This document shows, in pieces, positions 8,775 through 19,602 of a stretch of DNA of 64,000 nucleotides; within the stretch, counting starts at the first letter, position 1; every line of letters begins with the position of its first letter. The position numbers and the translations under genes are program-made. The notes beneath the pieces are model-generated. The model was not told the DNA's origin. It did no database searches and was given only the letters and a program-made list of their open reading frames with translations. The stretch lies in contig NZ_AUEQ01000007.1 of NCBI RefSeq assembly GCF_000426065.1, positions 434,001 to 498,000 of the forward strand, written 5' to 3'. The DNA comes from Mycobacterium sp. URHD0025 (GTDB lineage Bacteria; Actinomycetota; Actinomycetes; Mycobacteriales; Mycobacteriaceae).

Positions 8775-11131
8775 CCACTACCGTGCTCGCGTATTTGCCC
8801 AGCCCGTCACAGGGCGTCTGGCATCTGGGGCCGGTGCCTCTCCGCGCGTACGCGCTCTGCATCATCGTGGGCATCATCGCGGCGTTGGTGATCGGCGACC
8901 GGCGTTGGCAGGCGCGCGGCGGGCAAGCCGGCGTCATCTATGACATCGCCTTGTGGGCAGTGCCTTTCGGTCTCGTGGGTGGTCGGCTGTACCACGTCAT
9001 GACAGACTGGCCCACCTATTTCGGACCTTCCGGCAAGGGGCTCGGTGCCGCCTTCCAGGTCTGGCAGGGCGGCCTGGGAATCTGGGGTGCCGTCGCCCTC
9101 GGTGGCGTCGGAGCCTGGATCGGGTGCCGTTCGCACGGGATACCTCTACCGGCGTTCGGCGACGCGATCGCACCGGGAATCATCCTGGCGCAGGCGATCG
9201 GTCGACTCGGGAACTACTTCAATCAAGAGCTGTACGGCGGTGACACCACGCTGCCGTGGGGCCTGGAGATCTACAAACGGCTGAACGCCGCGGGTTTGCC
9301 CGACGATCTCAACGGCATGTCCACCGGCGAGGTCATCAAGGTGGTTCATCCCACCTTCCTGTACGAATTGCTCTGGAACCTCTTGGTTTTCGCGCTGCTC
9401 ATCTGGGCCGACCGCAGGTTCAAACTCGGCCACGGCCGGCTCTTCGCGCTGTATGTCGCCGGCTACTGCGCGGGCCGCTTCATCATCGAGTTGATGCGCA
9501 GCGATCCGGCGACTGAGTTCGCCGGTATCCGCGTGAACACCTTCACCTCCACGTTCGTGTTCATCGGCGCCATCGTCTACATCATGCTCGCGACCAAGGG
9601 ACGCGAAGATCCGGCGACCTTGGCCGGCAAAACCCATGACGAAGAGGACGAGTCGGCTCTGGACGAGGTCGGCAAGGAGCTGGTCGGGGCGGCGGCGACA
9701 ACCGGTGTCGTTGCGGCGGCGGCGGTAGCCGGGCAGGACGATGACGAAGATGCCGACCACATGCATCCGGATGAGGTCGGCGCCGGCGAGGACGACGGAG
9801 CCGAAGCTGCTGCGGCAATCGAACTGAAGGCGATCGCCACCGACGCCGATGAAGAGGCCGAAGAAGAGGCCGATGACATCGAGGACGACGCGGATGCCGA
9901 GGCTGACGAAGCCGACGAGGTGTCCGCCGATGCCGAGATTGGTGACGAGGCCGAGGTCGAGGAACTCGAGGACGAGGCTGAGGCCCCGGTTGACGAGGAA
10001 GCCGAGGCCGAGGCTGTCGAGGACGCCGAGCTGGAAGCGGCGGAGGCTGCTGCGGAAGCTGAGTCCGAGGCTGAAGAGGTCGTCGTGGGGTCCGAGACCG
10101 ACGATGAGGCCGCTGAGGTGTCCGCCGATGCCGAGACTGGTGACGAGGCCGAGGTCGAGGAACTTGAAGATGAGGCTGAGGCCCCGGTTGACGAGGAAGC
10201 CGAGGCCGAGGCTGACGAGGACACCGAGCTGGAAGCGGCGGAGGCTGCCGCGGAAGCCGAGTCCGAGGCTGAAGAGGTCGTCGTGGGGTCCGAGACCGAC
10301 GATGAGGCCGCTGAGGTCTCCGCCGATGCCGACGCTGGTGACGAGGCCGAGGTCGAGGAACTTGAGGACGAGGCTGAGGCCCCGGTTGACGAGGAAGCCG
10401 AGGCCGAGGCTGACGAGGACACCGAGGTGGAAGCGGCGGAGGCTGCCGCGGAAGCCGAGGTAGCTACCGAGGAGCCCGAGTCGGCTACCGCCGAGGAGCC
10501 CACCGAGACCGAATCCGAGCCGGAATCCGAAGCCGGGGACGACGACGAGGCCGCTGCTGATACATCCGCCGACGAGCCTGAGGCCGTGGAAGCGGTTGAG
10601 GGCCTGGACGAGGCCGACACCGGTGACGAAGCTACAGAGGCGGCAGAGGAAGCGCCCGAAGAGATCGGCGTCGCCGAACCGACCGCCGACGAACCTGAAC
10701 AGGACTCGGTGGAGGCGACAGCCGCGGACGAGGATTCTGAGATCGACGAGCCGATCGAAGGCGACGAGACCGAGGCCGAAGTAGACGAGGATCCCTCCGA
10801 CGCCGAAGCCGAAGCCGAAGCCGAAGATGTCGCTGAGGAATCCGAGTCGGACGAAACCGAGTCCGAGTCGGACGAGCCCGAGGTGGAAACCGAGGCGACG
10901 GAGGACGAGGACTCCGAGACTGCTGATGAGGCTGACGCCGATGCAGAGTCTGAGGATGCAGATCAGGATGAGGCCGACGGTGAGGATGATGCTGTCACCG
11001 ACGAGTCCGCGCCCGAGGACGACGATGCCGCAGGCCAGGTCAAAGTGAATGAATCACCCGTTGCCGTCGCTCAGCCCGAGCCGATCAAACAACGTGGCCG
11101 GGTGCGGCGCTGGTTGCGTCGTAACCGGTAA
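8771..11131 (+). CDS. lgt: Prolipoprotein diacylglyceryl transferase with very long acidic C-terminal tail
   Basis: Lgt moves diacylglycerol from phosphatidylglycerol to the lipobox Cys of prolipoproteins in the plasma membrane. Residues 1-275 hold the seven-helix enzyme, with GRLGNYFNQELYGG (Lgt signature), HPTFLYELLWN and HGRLFALYVAGYCAGRFIIELMRSD (catalytic Arg and Glu). The start is TTG at 8771, overlapping the trpA stop. The remaining ~500 residues are almost only Glu, Asp and Ala with some Val, Ser and Thr, include a 66-residue unit repeated about three times, and end in a basic stretch RGRVRRWLRRNR. M. tuberculosis Lgt is 468 residues, so at 786 this tail is extreme. The enzyme call is secure; the tail's role is unknown. 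Confidence 0.95.
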   Translation: MTTTVLAYLPSPSQGVWHLGPVPLRAYALCIIVGIIAALVIGDRRWQARGGQAGVIYDIALWAVPFGLVGGRLYHVMTDWPTYFGPSGKGLGAAFQVWQGGLGIWGAVALGGVGAWIGCRSHGIPLPAFGDAIAPGIILAQAIGRLGNYFNQELYGGDTTLPWGLEIYKRLNAAGLPDDLNGMSTGEVIKVVHPTFLYELLWNLLVFALLIWADRRFKLGHGRLFALYVAGYCAGRFIIELMRSDPATEFAGIRVNTFTSTFVFIGAIVYIMLATKGREDPATLAGKTHDEEDESALDEVGKELVGAAATTGVVAAAAVAGQDDDEDADHMHPDEVGAGEDDGAEAAAAIELKAIATDADEEAEEEADDIEDDADAEADEADEVSADAEIGDEAEVEELEDEAEAPVDEEAEAEAVEDAELEAAEAAAEAESEAEEVVVGSETDDEAAEVSADAETGDEAEVEELEDEAEAPVDEEAEAEADEDTELEAAEAAAEAESEAEEVVVGSETDDEAAEVSADADAGDEAEVEELEDEAEAPVDEEAEAEADEDTEVEAAEAAAEAEVATEEPESATAEEPTETESEPESEAGDDDEAAADTSADEPEAVEAVEGLDEADTGDEATEAAEEAPEEIGVAEPTADEPEQDSVEATAADEDSEIDEPIEGDETEAEVDEDPSDAEAEAEAEDVAEESESDETESESDEPEVETEATEDEDSETADEADADAESEDADQDEADGEDDAVTDESAPEDDDAAGQVKVNESPVAVAQPEPIKQRGRVRRWLRRNR
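9920..10459 (+). repeat. Tandem 198-bp repeat inside the lgt acidic tail
   Basis: Units start at 9920, 10118 and 10316, exactly 198 bases (66 codons) apart. Each opens with VSADA, continues GDEAEVEELEDEAEAPVDEE and, in the first two, closes with EEVVVGSETDDEAAE. The third unit diverges after about 143 bases. Units differ at only scattered positions, so the array is recent or kept similar by recombination, and copy number may vary between strains as in a VNTR. Confidence 0.92.
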
Positions 11132-11158
11132 CGGGCCGCGCTCTGGCATCCTGGCTGT

Positions 11159-11554
11159 ATGACTGATCCGTCTCGGTCCGGGGACTCGTTGGATGGCCCA
11201 CCACCGACCAGTTTTCCGCCCCCGGCAGGCTACCCACCGCCACCGCCCGGTTACCCGTATCCGTCGGTGTATGGGGATCCGAGTGCGCCGTACGGCCGCC
11301 ACCCGATCACCGGGGAACCGTTCTCGGACAAGTCCAAGGTGATCGCGGGCGTATTGCAGTTGATCGGGCTGTTCGGCATCGTCGGGATCGGTCGCATCTA
11401 CATCGGCGATACGAAACTGGGCGTCATCCAGTTGATCGTGGGTCTGCTGACCTGCACCGTCGGCGCCATCATCTGGGGCATTGTCGATGCTGTCCTGATC
11501 CTCACCGACAAGGTCCGCGACCCGTACGGGCGTCCGTTGCGCGATGGAACATAG
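11159..11554 (+). CDS. TM2 domain-containing membrane protein
   Basis: The 131-residue protein has a Pro/Tyr-rich N-terminal cytoplasmic part (residues 1-50, several PPPGYP-like repeats) and a TM2 domain (about 57-125): a first helix ending in GIGRIYIGDTKLG, a second helix GVIQLIVGLLTCTVGAIIWGIVD and the closing D of the family. It corresponds in position to Rv1615. Function is unknown. It overlaps the next gene by 11 bases, so the pair is likely an operon. Confidence 0.85.
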   Translation: MTDPSRSGDSLDGPPPTSFPPPAGYPPPPPGYPYPSVYGDPSAPYGRHPITGEPFSDKSKVIAGVLQLIGLFGIVGIGRIYIGDTKLGVIQLIVGLLTCTVGAIIWGIVDAVLILTDKVRDPYGRPLRDGT

Positions 11555-11960
11555 CGGTCGCACCACCACTGCGGCCGCGGGGCGATATTCGCTGCTGGCC
11601 GGGGGCGTATTTGGGGCCGGCGCCCTCGCATACATCGGTGTCGCCGATCCGCATCGTCCGGGTTTCTTGTTTCCGGAGTGTCCGTTCAAAGCCGTGACCG
11701 GGTGGAATTGCCCGGCCTGCGGCGGCCTGCGGATGACCCATGACCTGCTGCACGGCGACGTGGCCGCGGCAGTCGTCGACAATGTCTTTGCCCTGGTCGG
11801 GCTGCCTGCCTTGATCCTGTGGCTGCTGGTGCGGTGGAGGCTGGGCAAGGCGCTGTTCCCGCTGCCTGCTGTGTTGACGATTGTCGTGACGGTCGTGGTC
11901 TGGACTGTGGTGCGGAATCTGCCGGGCTTCCCACTGGTGCCGACCTCAAGCGCCCAGTAG
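11544..11960 (+). CDS. DUF2752 membrane protein
   Basis: The 138-residue protein has three predicted membrane helices (about residues 16-36, 84-101 and 107-125) and the DUF2752 core with CPFKAVTGWNCPACGGLRMTHDLLHGD, containing the conserved CPxCG motif. Position matches Rv1616. No function is established for the family. It begins inside the TM2 gene and ends 85 bases before gltB. Confidence 0.85.
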   Translation: MEHSGRTTTAAAGRYSLLAGGVFGAGALAYIGVADPHRPGFLFPECPFKAVTGWNCPACGGLRMTHDLLHGDVAAAVVDNVFALVGLPALILWLLVRWRLGKALFPLPAVLTIVVTVVVWTVVRNLPGFPLVPTSSAQ

Positions 11961-11977
11961 TAGCCCACCTGCGCTGA

Positions 11978-11983
11978 TACACT
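11978..11983 (+). promoter_or_regulatory. Candidate -10 element for gltBD
   Basis: TACACT within GATACACTGAAAATT matches the mycobacterial -10 consensus (TANNNT), 62 bases before the gltB GTG and outside any gene. No convincing -35 is visible. Pattern match only. Confidence 0.3.
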
Positions 11984-12045
11984 GAAAATTCGGGCCGGTG
12001 CAGTCCCGGGACCAGGATGTTCCGGACTTGCGGAGGTGCGATCAA

Positions 12046-15000
12046 GTGCTGTTCTCGGCATTGCCAGATGCGCAGGGGCTATATGACCCCGCCAATGAGG
12101 CCGATTCCTGTGGCGTAGCCATGATCACCGATATTCAGGGCCGTCGTTCGCACGGCATCGTCAGCGACGGTTTGACCGCGCTTGAGCATCTGGAACACCG
12201 CGGCGCTGCCGGCGCCGAACCCAACAGCGGTGACGGCGCCGGTATCTTGCTGCAGCTGCCCGTCGAGTTGTTGCGGCACGTGGTCGACTTCGCACTGCCG
12301 GGCCCGGCCGCCGACGGCAGCAACACCTTCGCCACCGGCATCTGCTTCCTGCCCCAAGATGAGGACGCGCGCAGTGCCGCCCGCGCCCGCATCGAGGCAC
12401 TGGCCGCCGAAGAAGGTCTTGAGGTGCTGGGCTGGCGCACGGTGCCCGTCGATCCCGACGGGGCCGGTATCGGTCTGACTGCGCTGGGGTGCATGCCTCA
12501 CATGGATCAGCTGTTCATCGCGGCGCCGGAATCCGACGGCGTCCGGGCGGGCGGTATCGAGCTCGACCGCTTGGTGTACCCGTTGCGCAAGCGGGCCGAG
12601 CAAGCCACCGGTGTCGAGGCGGTTTATTTCGCGTCGCTGTCCAGCCGGACCATCGTGTACAAGGGCATGTTGACGACAATGCAGCTGCCGCAGTACTTTC
12701 CGGATCTGCGCGACGAACGCTGTCTGAGTGCGATCGCGATCGTGCACAGTCGTTTCTCCACCAATACGTTTCCGTCGTGGCCACTGGCGCATCCGTTTCG
12801 GTTCGTCGCGCACAACGGCGAGATCAACACCGTGCGGGGTAACCGCAACCGCATGCATGCCCGTGAGGCACTGCTGGCCAGCGCCCGGATTCCCGGTGAC
12901 CTGAGCCGGTTGTCGCCGATCTGCACCGCTGACGCTTCTGATTCGGCGTCCTTCGACGAGGTGCTCGAGCTGCTGCATCTGGGTGGACGCAGCCTGCCGC
13001 ACGCGGTGCTGATGATGATCCCGGAGGCGTGGGAGAACGCCACCACCATGGATTCGGCGGAGCGTGCGTTCTGGAGGTTCCACGCCTCGCTGATGGAACC
13101 GTGGGACGGACCGGCCTGCGTCACCTTCACCGACGGCACGGTGGTGGGAGCGGTGTTGGACCGCAACGGTTTACGGCCGGGTCGCTGGTGGCGCACGGTC
13201 GATGACCGGATCATCCTTGCCAGCGAAAGTGGTGTGCTCGACGTGCCGTCGGGCGAGATTGTCGCCAAGGGCCGGCTGCAGCCCGGCAAGATGTTCCTGG
13301 TCGACACCGCCGCTGGGCGGATCGTGCCCGACGACGAGATCAAGGAGCAGCTGGCCGCGGCCGAACCGTACGGCGAGTGGCTGCACGCCGGACTGCTGGA
13401 TATCGGCACCCTGCCCGAGCGGTCCCGGATCCAGCCGAATCACGAGTCGGTGGTGCGTCGCCAGATCGCCTTCGGTTACACCGAAGAGGAGCTGCGGATT
13501 CTGTTGACGCCCATGGCCGCATCGGGTGGTGAGCCGCTCGGTTCGATGGGTACCGATACCCCCGTCGCGGTGTTGTCCAAGAGATCGCGGCTGCTCTACG
13601 ACTATTTCATCGAACTGTTCGCCCAAGTGACCAATCCGCCCCTGGACGCGATCCGGGAAGAGGTGGTCACCTCGATGGCCCGCGTGATGGGACCGGAGGA
13701 GAACCTGCTGGAACCCTCGGCGGCCTCCTGTCGCCAAATCGTGCTACGTGCACCAGTTCTCGACAACGACGAGCTGAGCAAGATCGTCCACATCAACGAC
13801 GACGGAGAGCACCCGGGTCTGCGAACGACCGTGTTGCGGGCCCTCTACGACGTCGAACGTGGTGGTGAGGGGTTGTCCGAGGCGCTCGATGACCTGCAGT
13901 TGCGGGCCACCGAGGCGATTGCCAAGGGCGCTCGCACCCTGGTGATCTCGGATCGCGATTCCGATCACACGCGCGCCCCCATCCCTTCACTGCTGGCCGT
14001 CTCGGCGGTCCACCACCACCTGGTCCGCACCAAGGAACGCACCAAGGTGGCGCTGGTGGTGGAGAGCGGTGACGCCCGGGAGGTCCATCACATCGCCATG
14101 CTCATCGGATACGGTGCTGCCGCGGTCAACCCGTACCTTGCGTTCGAGTCGATCGAGGACCTGATCCGTGAGGGTGAGCTCACCGGTATCGAAACCACCG
14201 CCGCCGTGCGCAACTACGTCAAAGCGCTTGGCAAGGGCGTCGTCAAGGTGATGAGCAAGATGGGCATCTCCACGGTGGCCTCCTACACGGCCGCACAGGT
14301 TTTCGAGGCGATCGGGCTCAGCCACGACGTCGTCGACCAGTACTTCACCGGCACCACGAGCCAGCTCGGCGGGGTCGGTCTGGATGTGCTGGCCGAGGAG
14401 GTCAAGCTGCGTCACCGGCGTGCCTACCCGGAGAATCCCACCGAGCGGGTCCACCGCCGGCTGGAGGTCGGCGGTGAATACGCCTTCCGCCGAGAAGGTG
14501 AGCTGCACCTGTTCACTCCGGAAGTGGTCTTCCTGCTGCAGCATTCGACGCGCACGGGACGCCGCGACATCTTTGCCAGGTACTCCGAGGAAGTCGACCG
14601 ACTGTCCCGGGAAGGCGGGACGCTGCGCGGCCTGTTCGAGCTCAAGAAGGGGTTGCGGCCCCCGGTCCCGCTGGATGAGGTCGAACCGGTCGAGTCGATC
14701 GTCACCCGGTTCAACACGGGCGCCATGAGCTACGGCTCGATCTCCGCGGAGGCCCACGAGACCATGGCCATCGCGATGAACAATCTCGGCGGGCGGTCCA
14801 ACAGTGGCGAGGGCGGAGAGGACGTCGATCGGCTCTACGACCCGAGCCGGCGCAGTGCGGTCAAGCAGGTGGCCTCCGGGCGCTTCGGTGTCACCAGTGA
14901 CTACCTGGTGAATGCCACCGACATCCAGATCAAGATGGCCCAAGGCGCCAAACCCGGTGAGGGTGGCCAGCTTCCGGGGTACAAGGTGTATCCCAGCATC

Positions 15001-16611
15001 GCCAAGACCCGGCACTCCACGCCTGGCGTCGGGCTGATCTCGCCGCCGCCGCACCATGACATCTATTCGATCGAGGATCTCGCACAACTGATCCACGATC
15101 TGAAGAACGCGAACGCCGACGCCAGGATCCACGTCAAGCTGGTCAGCAGCGTCGGGGTCGGCACCGTCGCGGCCGGGGTGTCGAAGGCGCACGCCGACGT
15201 GGTGTTGATCTCCGGGTATGACGGCGGTACCGGTGCGGCGCCGATGACCTCGCTCAAGCATGCCGGCGCGCCATGGGAGATCGGGCTGGCCGATACCCAG
15301 CAGACCCTGGTGCTCAACGGTTTGCGTGATCGGATCACGGTGCAGTGCGATGGCGGTATGCGCAGCGCACGCGATGTGATCGTGGCCGCGTTGCTCGGCG
15401 CCGAGGAATTCGGTTTCGCCACCGCGCCGTTGGTGGTGGCGGGCTGCATCATGATGCGGGTCTGCCATTTGGATACCTGCCCGGTCGGCGTGGCCACGCA
15501 GAATCCCGAGTTGCGGGCGCGGTTCAACGGTAAGCCCGAGTTCGTGGAGAACTTCTTCACCTTCATCGCCGAGGACATCCGCCGCTACCTCGCCGAACTG
15601 GGATTCCGCAGCATCGACGAGGCTGTGGGTCATGCGGAGGTGCTGGACACCGAACCGGGTGTGGCGCACTGGAAGAGCCGCGGACTCGACCTCAGCCCGG
15701 TGTTCGCCGTACCGCTCGATGCCCACGGCAACATGACCCAGCGGCGGCGGGTGCGCGCTCAGGACCACGGACTCGACCAAGCCCTCGACCGCACCCTGAT
15801 CCAACTCGCCGAAGGGGCGTTGGAAGACGCCCACCCGGTGCGTCTGGAGCTTCCGGTCCGCAACGTCAATCGCACGGTGGGCACGCTGCTGGGTTCCGAG
15901 GTCACCCGTCGCTATGGTGCGGCGGGCCTGCCCGACAACACGATCCACGTCACCCTGATCGGGTCGGCGGGCCAGTCGATCGGGGCGTTTTTGCCGCCCG
16001 GCATCACGTTGGAGTTGGTCGGCGATGCCAACGACTATGTGGGCAAGGGCCTTTCGGGAGGCCGGGTGATCGTGCGGCCGCCGGACGATGTGCTGTTCCT
16101 GCCCGAGGACAACGTGATCGCAGGCAATACTCTTCTCTACGGGGCCACCTCGGGTGAGGTGTTCCTGCGTGGCCGGGTCGGTGAGCGGTTCTGCGCCCGC
16201 AATTCCGGGGCGCTGGCCGTCGTCGAGGGCGTGGGTGATCACGCGTGCGAGTACATGACGGGTGGCCGGGTGGTGATCCTGGGCAAGACAGGCCGCAACC
16301 TGGCCGCGGGCATGTCCGGTGGCATTGCGTTCGTGCTCGGTCTGGACCCGGCCCGAGTCAACACCGACATGGTGCAACTGCAGCGGCTCGAAGCCGAGGA
16401 CCTGGCCTGGTTGCACGATGTGGTGGCCAACCACGCCCGCCACACCGGTAGCACGCTGGCGAGCTCGATCCTCGCTGACTGGCCAAGGCGCAGTGCGCAA
16501 TTCACCAAAGTAATGCCCACCGACTACCAGCGTGTGTTGGAGGCGACCCGGATGGCCAAGGCCGAGGGACGTGATGTCGACAGCGCGATCATGGAGGCCA
16601 GCCGTGGCTGA
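12046..16611 (+). CDS. gltB: Glutamate synthase (NADPH) large subunit
   Basis: GltB makes two glutamates from glutamine and 2-oxoglutarate with electrons passed from GltD. The 1521-residue product has an N-terminal class II glutaminase domain whose catalytic Cys lies in EADSCGVAM (about residue 23, after a short propeptide), the central domain, the FMN-binding synthase domain with [15 protein letters not shown], a 3Fe-4S cluster segment [19 protein letters not shown] and the C-terminal beta-helix domain (GLSGGRVIV). The GTG at 12046 is chosen because GGAGG lies 9 bases upstream and [14 protein letters not shown] follows; a 16-codon longer start is possible. It overlaps gltD by 8 bases. In M. 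tuberculosis gltBD is elsewhere; placement beside pyk is what I recall for M. smegmatis. Confidence 0.96.
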   Translation: MLFSALPDAQGLYDPANEADSCGVAMITDIQGRRSHGIVSDGLTALEHLEHRGAAGAEPNSGDGAGILLQLPVELLRHVVDFALPGPAADGSNTFATGICFLPQDEDARSAARARIEALAAEEGLEVLGWRTVPVDPDGAGIGLTALGCMPHMDQLFIAAPESDGVRAGGIELDRLVYPLRKRAEQATGVEAVYFASLSSRTIVYKGMLTTMQLPQYFPDLRDERCLSAIAIVHSRFSTNTFPSWPLAHPFRFVAHNGEINTVRGNRNRMHAREALLASARIPGDLSRLSPICTADASDSASFDEVLELLHLGGRSLPHAVLMMIPEAWENATTMDSAERAFWRFHASLMEPWDGPACVTFTDGTVVGAVLDRNGLRPGRWWRTVDDRIILASESGVLDVPSGEIVAKGRLQPGKMFLVDTAAGRIVPDDEIKEQLAAAEPYGEWLHAGLLDIGTLPERSRIQPNHESVVRRQIAFGYTEEELRILLTPMAASGGEPLGSMGTDTPVAVLSKRSRLLYDYFIELFAQVTNPPLDAIREEVVTSMARVMGPEENLLEPSAASCRQIVLRAPVLDNDELSKIVHINDDGEHPGLRTTVLRALYDVERGGEGLSEALDDLQLRATEAIAKGARTLVISDRDSDHTRAPIPSLLAVSAVHHHLVRTKERTKVALVVESGDAREVHHIAMLIGYGAAAVNPYLAFESIEDLIREGELTGIETTAAVRNYVKALGKGVVKVMSKMGISTVASYTAAQVFEAIGLSHDVVDQYFTGTTSQLGGVGLDVLAEEVKLRHRRAYPENPTERVHRRLEVGGEYAFRREGELHLFTPEVVFLLQHSTRTGRRDIFARYSEEVDRLSREGGTLRGLFELKKGLRPPVPLDEVEPVESIVTRFNTGAMSYGSISAEAHETMAIAMNNLGGRSNSGEGGEDVDRLYDPSRRSAVKQVASGRFGVTSDYLVNATDIQIKMAQGAKPGEGGQLPGYKVYPSIAKTRHSTPGVGLISPPPHHDIYSIEDLAQLIHDLKNANADARIHVKLVSSVGVGTVAAGVSKAHADVVLISGYDGGTGAAPMTSLKHAGAPWEIGLADTQQTLVLNGLRDRITVQCDGGMRSARDVIVAALLGAEEFGFATAPLVVAGCIMMRVCHLDTCPVGVATQNPELRARFNGKPEFVENFFTFIAEDIRRYLAELGFRSIDEAVGHAEVLDTEPGVAHWKSRGLDLSPVFAVPLDAHGNMTQRRRVRAQDHGLDQALDRTLIQLAEGALEDAHPVRLELPVRNVNRTVGTLLGSEVTRRYGAAGLPDNTIHVTLIGSAGQSIGAFLPPGITLELVGDANDYVGKGLSGGRVIVRPPDDVLFLPEDNVIAGNTLLYGATSGEVFLRGRVGERFCARNSGALAVVEGVGDHACEYMTGGRVVILGKTGRNLAAGMSGGIAFVLGLDPARVNTDMVQLQRLEAEDLAWLHDVVANHARHTGSTLASSILADWPRRSAQFTKVMPTDYQRVLEATRMAKAEGRDVDSAIMEASRG

Positions 16612-18106
16612 TCCGACCGGATTTCTTCGTGTACCCAAGATCGAGGCGGCCAAGCGGCCGGTCGAGGAACGGGTGGGCGACTGGCGCGAGGTGTACGAGC
16701 GGGAGGATCCCAACGAACGCGCAGGCGAGGTGTCGCAACAGGCGCGTCGCTGTATGGATTGCGGGATCCCGTTCTGCCACTCGGGCAAGGCGGGTTGTCC
16801 GCTGGGCAACCTGATCCCCGAATGGAACGACCTGGTGCGGCGCGGCCGCTGGGATGCGGCCAGCGATCGCCTGCACGCCACCAACAACTTCCCGGAGTTC
16901 ACCGGGCGGTTGTGCCCGGCGCCATGTGAGGCGGCGTGCGTGCTGTCGATCTCCGAGGAGCAGACCGGCGGCAGCGTGACGATCAAACGGATCGAGCAGA
17001 CGATCGCCGACCACGCCTGGTTGAACGGCATCATCGAGCCCCAGCCTGCCGCGATACGGACCGGCAAGAGCGTCGCGGTCGTCGGCTCGGGGCCCGCGGG
17101 TTTGGCTGCCGCGCAGCAACTCACCCGGGCCGGCCATGAGGTGACGGTCTATGAACGCGACAACCGGGTGGGCGGGCTGCTGCGTTACGGCATACCCGAA
17201 TACAAGCTCGAGAAGTCGGTGCTCAACCAGCGGCTGGCTCAGATGCGGGCCGAGGGCACCCGATTCGTCACCGAATGCGAGGTCGGCGTCGACCTGACCG
17301 TCGAGCAGTTGCGCGACCGCCACCAGGCGGTCGTCCTGGCGGTCGGTGCGCTGCGCGGCCGTGACAATGAGGTGCCCGGGCGCGAACTCGACGGTGTGCA
17401 CCTGGCGATGGAACATCTGGTGCCGGCCAACAAGGAGTGCGAGGGCGACGCGTCCGCGGCGATCTCGGCGGCGGGCAAGCATGTGGTGATCATCGGCGGC
17501 GGTGACACCGGCGCCGACTGCCTGGGTACCGCGCACCGTCAGGGTGCGGCCTCGGTGACTCAGCTCGACTACAACACCGAGCCGCCCGAGACGCGTGATG
17601 ACGAGCTCTCGCCGTGGCCCACCTGGCCGCTGGTGCTGCGCACCTCCCCGGCTCACGCCGAAGGTGGTGCACGCCGTTTCGAGGTGGCGGTGCAGAGGTT
17701 CGTCGGCGACGACAACGGTCACGTCCGGGCGATCGAGATCGCCGAGGTCAGGGTGACCCGGGATGCCGAGGGCCGGCGTGAGATCACGCCGGTGGGCGAG
17801 TCGCTGCAGATTCCGTGTGACCTGGCGCTGCTGGCCATCGGTTTCGAGGGCGTCGAACACATGGCCTTGCTCGACGGGTTGAACCTGAAACTGACGCGAC
17901 GCGGGACCGTGTCCTGTGGTTCGGACTGGCAGACCGACGCCCCGGGGGTGTTCGTCTGCGGCGACGCGCACCGCGGGGCCTCCCTGGTCGTGTGGGCTAT
18001 CGCCGAGGGCCGCAGCGCGGCGCACGCGGTGGACGCCTACCTGATGGGGGAGTCGGATCTGCCGTCTCCGGTGCGGCCCGGCACACTGCCGCTGGCCGTC
18101 GTCTGA
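16604..18106 (+). CDS. gltD: Glutamate synthase small subunit
   Basis: GltD is the FAD and NADPH subunit that feeds electrons to GltB. The 500-residue protein has the N-terminal cluster-binding domain ([20 protein letters not shown] and [11 protein letters not shown]), the FAD-binding [13 protein letters not shown] (about residues 155-167), the NADPH-binding [14 protein letters not shown] and the C-terminal [14 protein letters not shown]. The GTG at 16604 overlaps the end of gltB by 8 bases. Length fits the family. It is followed by pyk after 27 bases. Confidence 0.96.
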   Translation: MADPTGFLRVPKIEAAKRPVEERVGDWREVYEREDPNERAGEVSQQARRCMDCGIPFCHSGKAGCPLGNLIPEWNDLVRRGRWDAASDRLHATNNFPEFTGRLCPAPCEAACVLSISEEQTGGSVTIKRIEQTIADHAWLNGIIEPQPAAIRTGKSVAVVGSGPAGLAAAQQLTRAGHEVTVYERDNRVGGLLRYGIPEYKLEKSVLNQRLAQMRAEGTRFVTECEVGVDLTVEQLRDRHQAVVLAVGALRGRDNEVPGRELDGVHLAMEHLVPANKECEGDASAAISAAGKHVVIIGGGDTGADCLGTAHRQGAASVTQLDYNTEPPETRDDELSPWPTWPLVLRTSPAHAEGGARRFEVAVQRFVGDDNGHVRAIEIAEVRVTRDAEGRREITPVGESLQIPCDLALLAIGFEGVEHMALLDGLNLKLTRRGTVSCGSDWQTDAPGVFVCGDAHRGASLVVWAIAEGRSAAHAVDAYLMGESDLPSPVRPGTLPLAVV

Positions 18107-18119
18107 ATCGATTAACGAC

Positions 18120-18125
18120 TATGCT
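18120..18125 (+). promoter_or_regulatory. Candidate -10 for a leaderless pyk transcript
   Basis: TATGCT sits 8 bases before the GTG at 18134, so a transcript would begin at or next to the start codon. There is no Shine-Dalgarno before that GTG. Leaderless mRNAs are common in mycobacteria. The -35 region is poor. Confidence 0.4.
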
Positions 18126-18133
18126 GACATGAC

Positions 18134-19552
18134 GTGAGCAGACGCGGAAAGATCGTTTGTACGCTTGGCCCGGCTACCAGCACGGATGAGTCCGTGCGGG
18201 CTCTGGTCGAGGCGGGTATGGATGTCGCACGGCTGAACTTCAGCCACGGTGACTATTCGGATCATGAGGCCGCCTACAAGCGGGTGCGGGCGGCATCGGA
18301 TTCCACCGGTCATGCGGTCGGTGTGCTCGCCGACTTGCAGGGACCCAAGATCCGTCTCGGCCGCTTCGCCGAGGGGCCGACCTACTGGGCGGCGGGCGAA
18401 TCGGTGCGGATCACCGTCGACGACTGTGAGGGGACCCACGATCGGGTGTCGACCACCTACAAGCGGCTGGCCCAGGATGCCCGGCCGGGGGACAGGGTGC
18501 TCGTCGACGACGGCAACGTCGGTCTGGTGGTCGAGCAGATCACCGGCAACGACGTGGTGTGCACGGTCACCGAGGGCGGTCCGGTCTCCAACAACAAGGG
18601 CATGTCCCTGCCCGGCATGAACGTGACGGCGCCGGCGCTGTCTGAAAAGGACATCGACGATCTCGAGTTCGCGTTGCGGCTCGGCGTGGATCTGGTCGCG
18701 TTGTCGTTCGTCCGGTCACCCGCCGACGTCGAGTTGGTCCACGAGGTCATGGATCGCGTCGGTCGACGAGTCCCGGTGATCGCCAAGCTGGAGAAGCCCG
18801 AGGCGGTCGAGAACCTCGAGGCCATCGTGCTGGCGTTCGACGCCATCATGGTGGCGCGTGGTGACCTCGGTGTCGAACTGCCACTGGAAGAAGTGCCGCT
18901 GGTACAGAAGCGTGCCATCCAGATGGCAAGGGAGAACGCCAAACCCGTCATCGTCGCCACCCAGATGCTGGAGTCGATGATCGAAAGTTCCCGGCCCACC
19001 AGGGCCGAGGCCTCCGACGTCGCCAACGCCGTGCTCGACGGTGCCGACGCGGTGATGCTCTCCGGCGAGACCTCGGTCGGCAAGTACCCGCTGGAGGCCG
19101 TCAAGACGATGGCCCGCATCATCAAGGCCGTCGAGGACAACTCGGTCACGGTGCCGCCGCTGACCCACACTCCCCGCACCAAACGCGGTGTGATCTCGTA
19201 CGCGGCCCGCGATATCGGCGAGCGGCTGGACGCCAAGGCGCTGGTCGCCTTCACCCAGTCCGGGGATACTGTGCGTCGTCTGGCCCGGCTGCACACCCCG
19301 CTTCCGGTGCTGGCGTTCACCGCGCTGCCCGAGGTGCGCAGCCAGCTGGCGCTGACCTGGGGCACCGAGACGTTCATCGTGCCCCAGATGTCGAACACCG
19401 ACGACATGATTCGCCAGGTCGACAAATCGCTGCTCGAACTCGGCCGCTACAAGCGCGGTGAGCTGGTGGTCATCGTCGCGGGCGCTCCTCCGGGCACAGT
19501 AGGCTCCACGAATCTGATCCACGTGCACCGCATCGGGGAGGACGACCTCTAG
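18134..19552 (+). CDS. pyk: Pyruvate kinase
   Basis: Pyruvate kinase transfers phosphate from phosphoenolpyruvate to ADP at the end of glycolysis. The 472-residue product shows KIVCTLGPATS, ARLNFSHGDYSDH, LADLQGPKIRLG, AKLEKPEAVENL (with catalytic Lys), IMVARGDLGVELPLEEV and the C-terminal allosteric domain (about residues 345-470). It lies downstream of gltD and upstream of tesB, the latter matching the M. tuberculosis order pykA-tesB1. The GTG has no ribosome binding site, consistent with a leaderless start. Confidence 0.96.
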   Translation: MSRRGKIVCTLGPATSTDESVRALVEAGMDVARLNFSHGDYSDHEAAYKRVRAASDSTGHAVGVLADLQGPKIRLGRFAEGPTYWAAGESVRITVDDCEGTHDRVSTTYKRLAQDARPGDRVLVDDGNVGLVVEQITGNDVVCTVTEGGPVSNNKGMSLPGMNVTAPALSEKDIDDLEFALRLGVDLVALSFVRSPADVELVHEVMDRVGRRVPVIAKLEKPEAVENLEAIVLAFDAIMVARGDLGVELPLEEVPLVQKRAIQMARENAKPVIVATQMLESMIESSRPTRAEASDVANAVLDGADAVMLSGETSVGKYPLEAVKTMARIIKAVEDNSVTVPPLTHTPRTKRGVISYAARDIGERLDAKALVAFTQSGDTVRRLARLHTPLPVLAFTALPEVRSQLALTWGTETFIVPQMSNTDDMIRQVDKSLLELGRYKRGELVVIVAGAPPGTVGSTNLIHVHRIGEDDL

Positions 19553-19602
19553 CGAGTGGTCGGCTGCCAAAGAGCGCCTGCAAAGATCTCGAAAGGCATT
19601 CC

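Noticed and set aside
9577..10620. 347-residue Ser/Ala-rich reverse frame over the lgt tail
   Set aside because: It is the complement of the Glu/Asp/Ala repeat codons; low complexity with no start signals.
13987..17124. 1045-residue open frame on the reverse strand of gltBD
   Set aside because: It is antisense to two intact genes with clear catalytic motifs, has the Gly/Arg/His/Asp-rich composition of a high-GC shadow frame and no recognisable domain.
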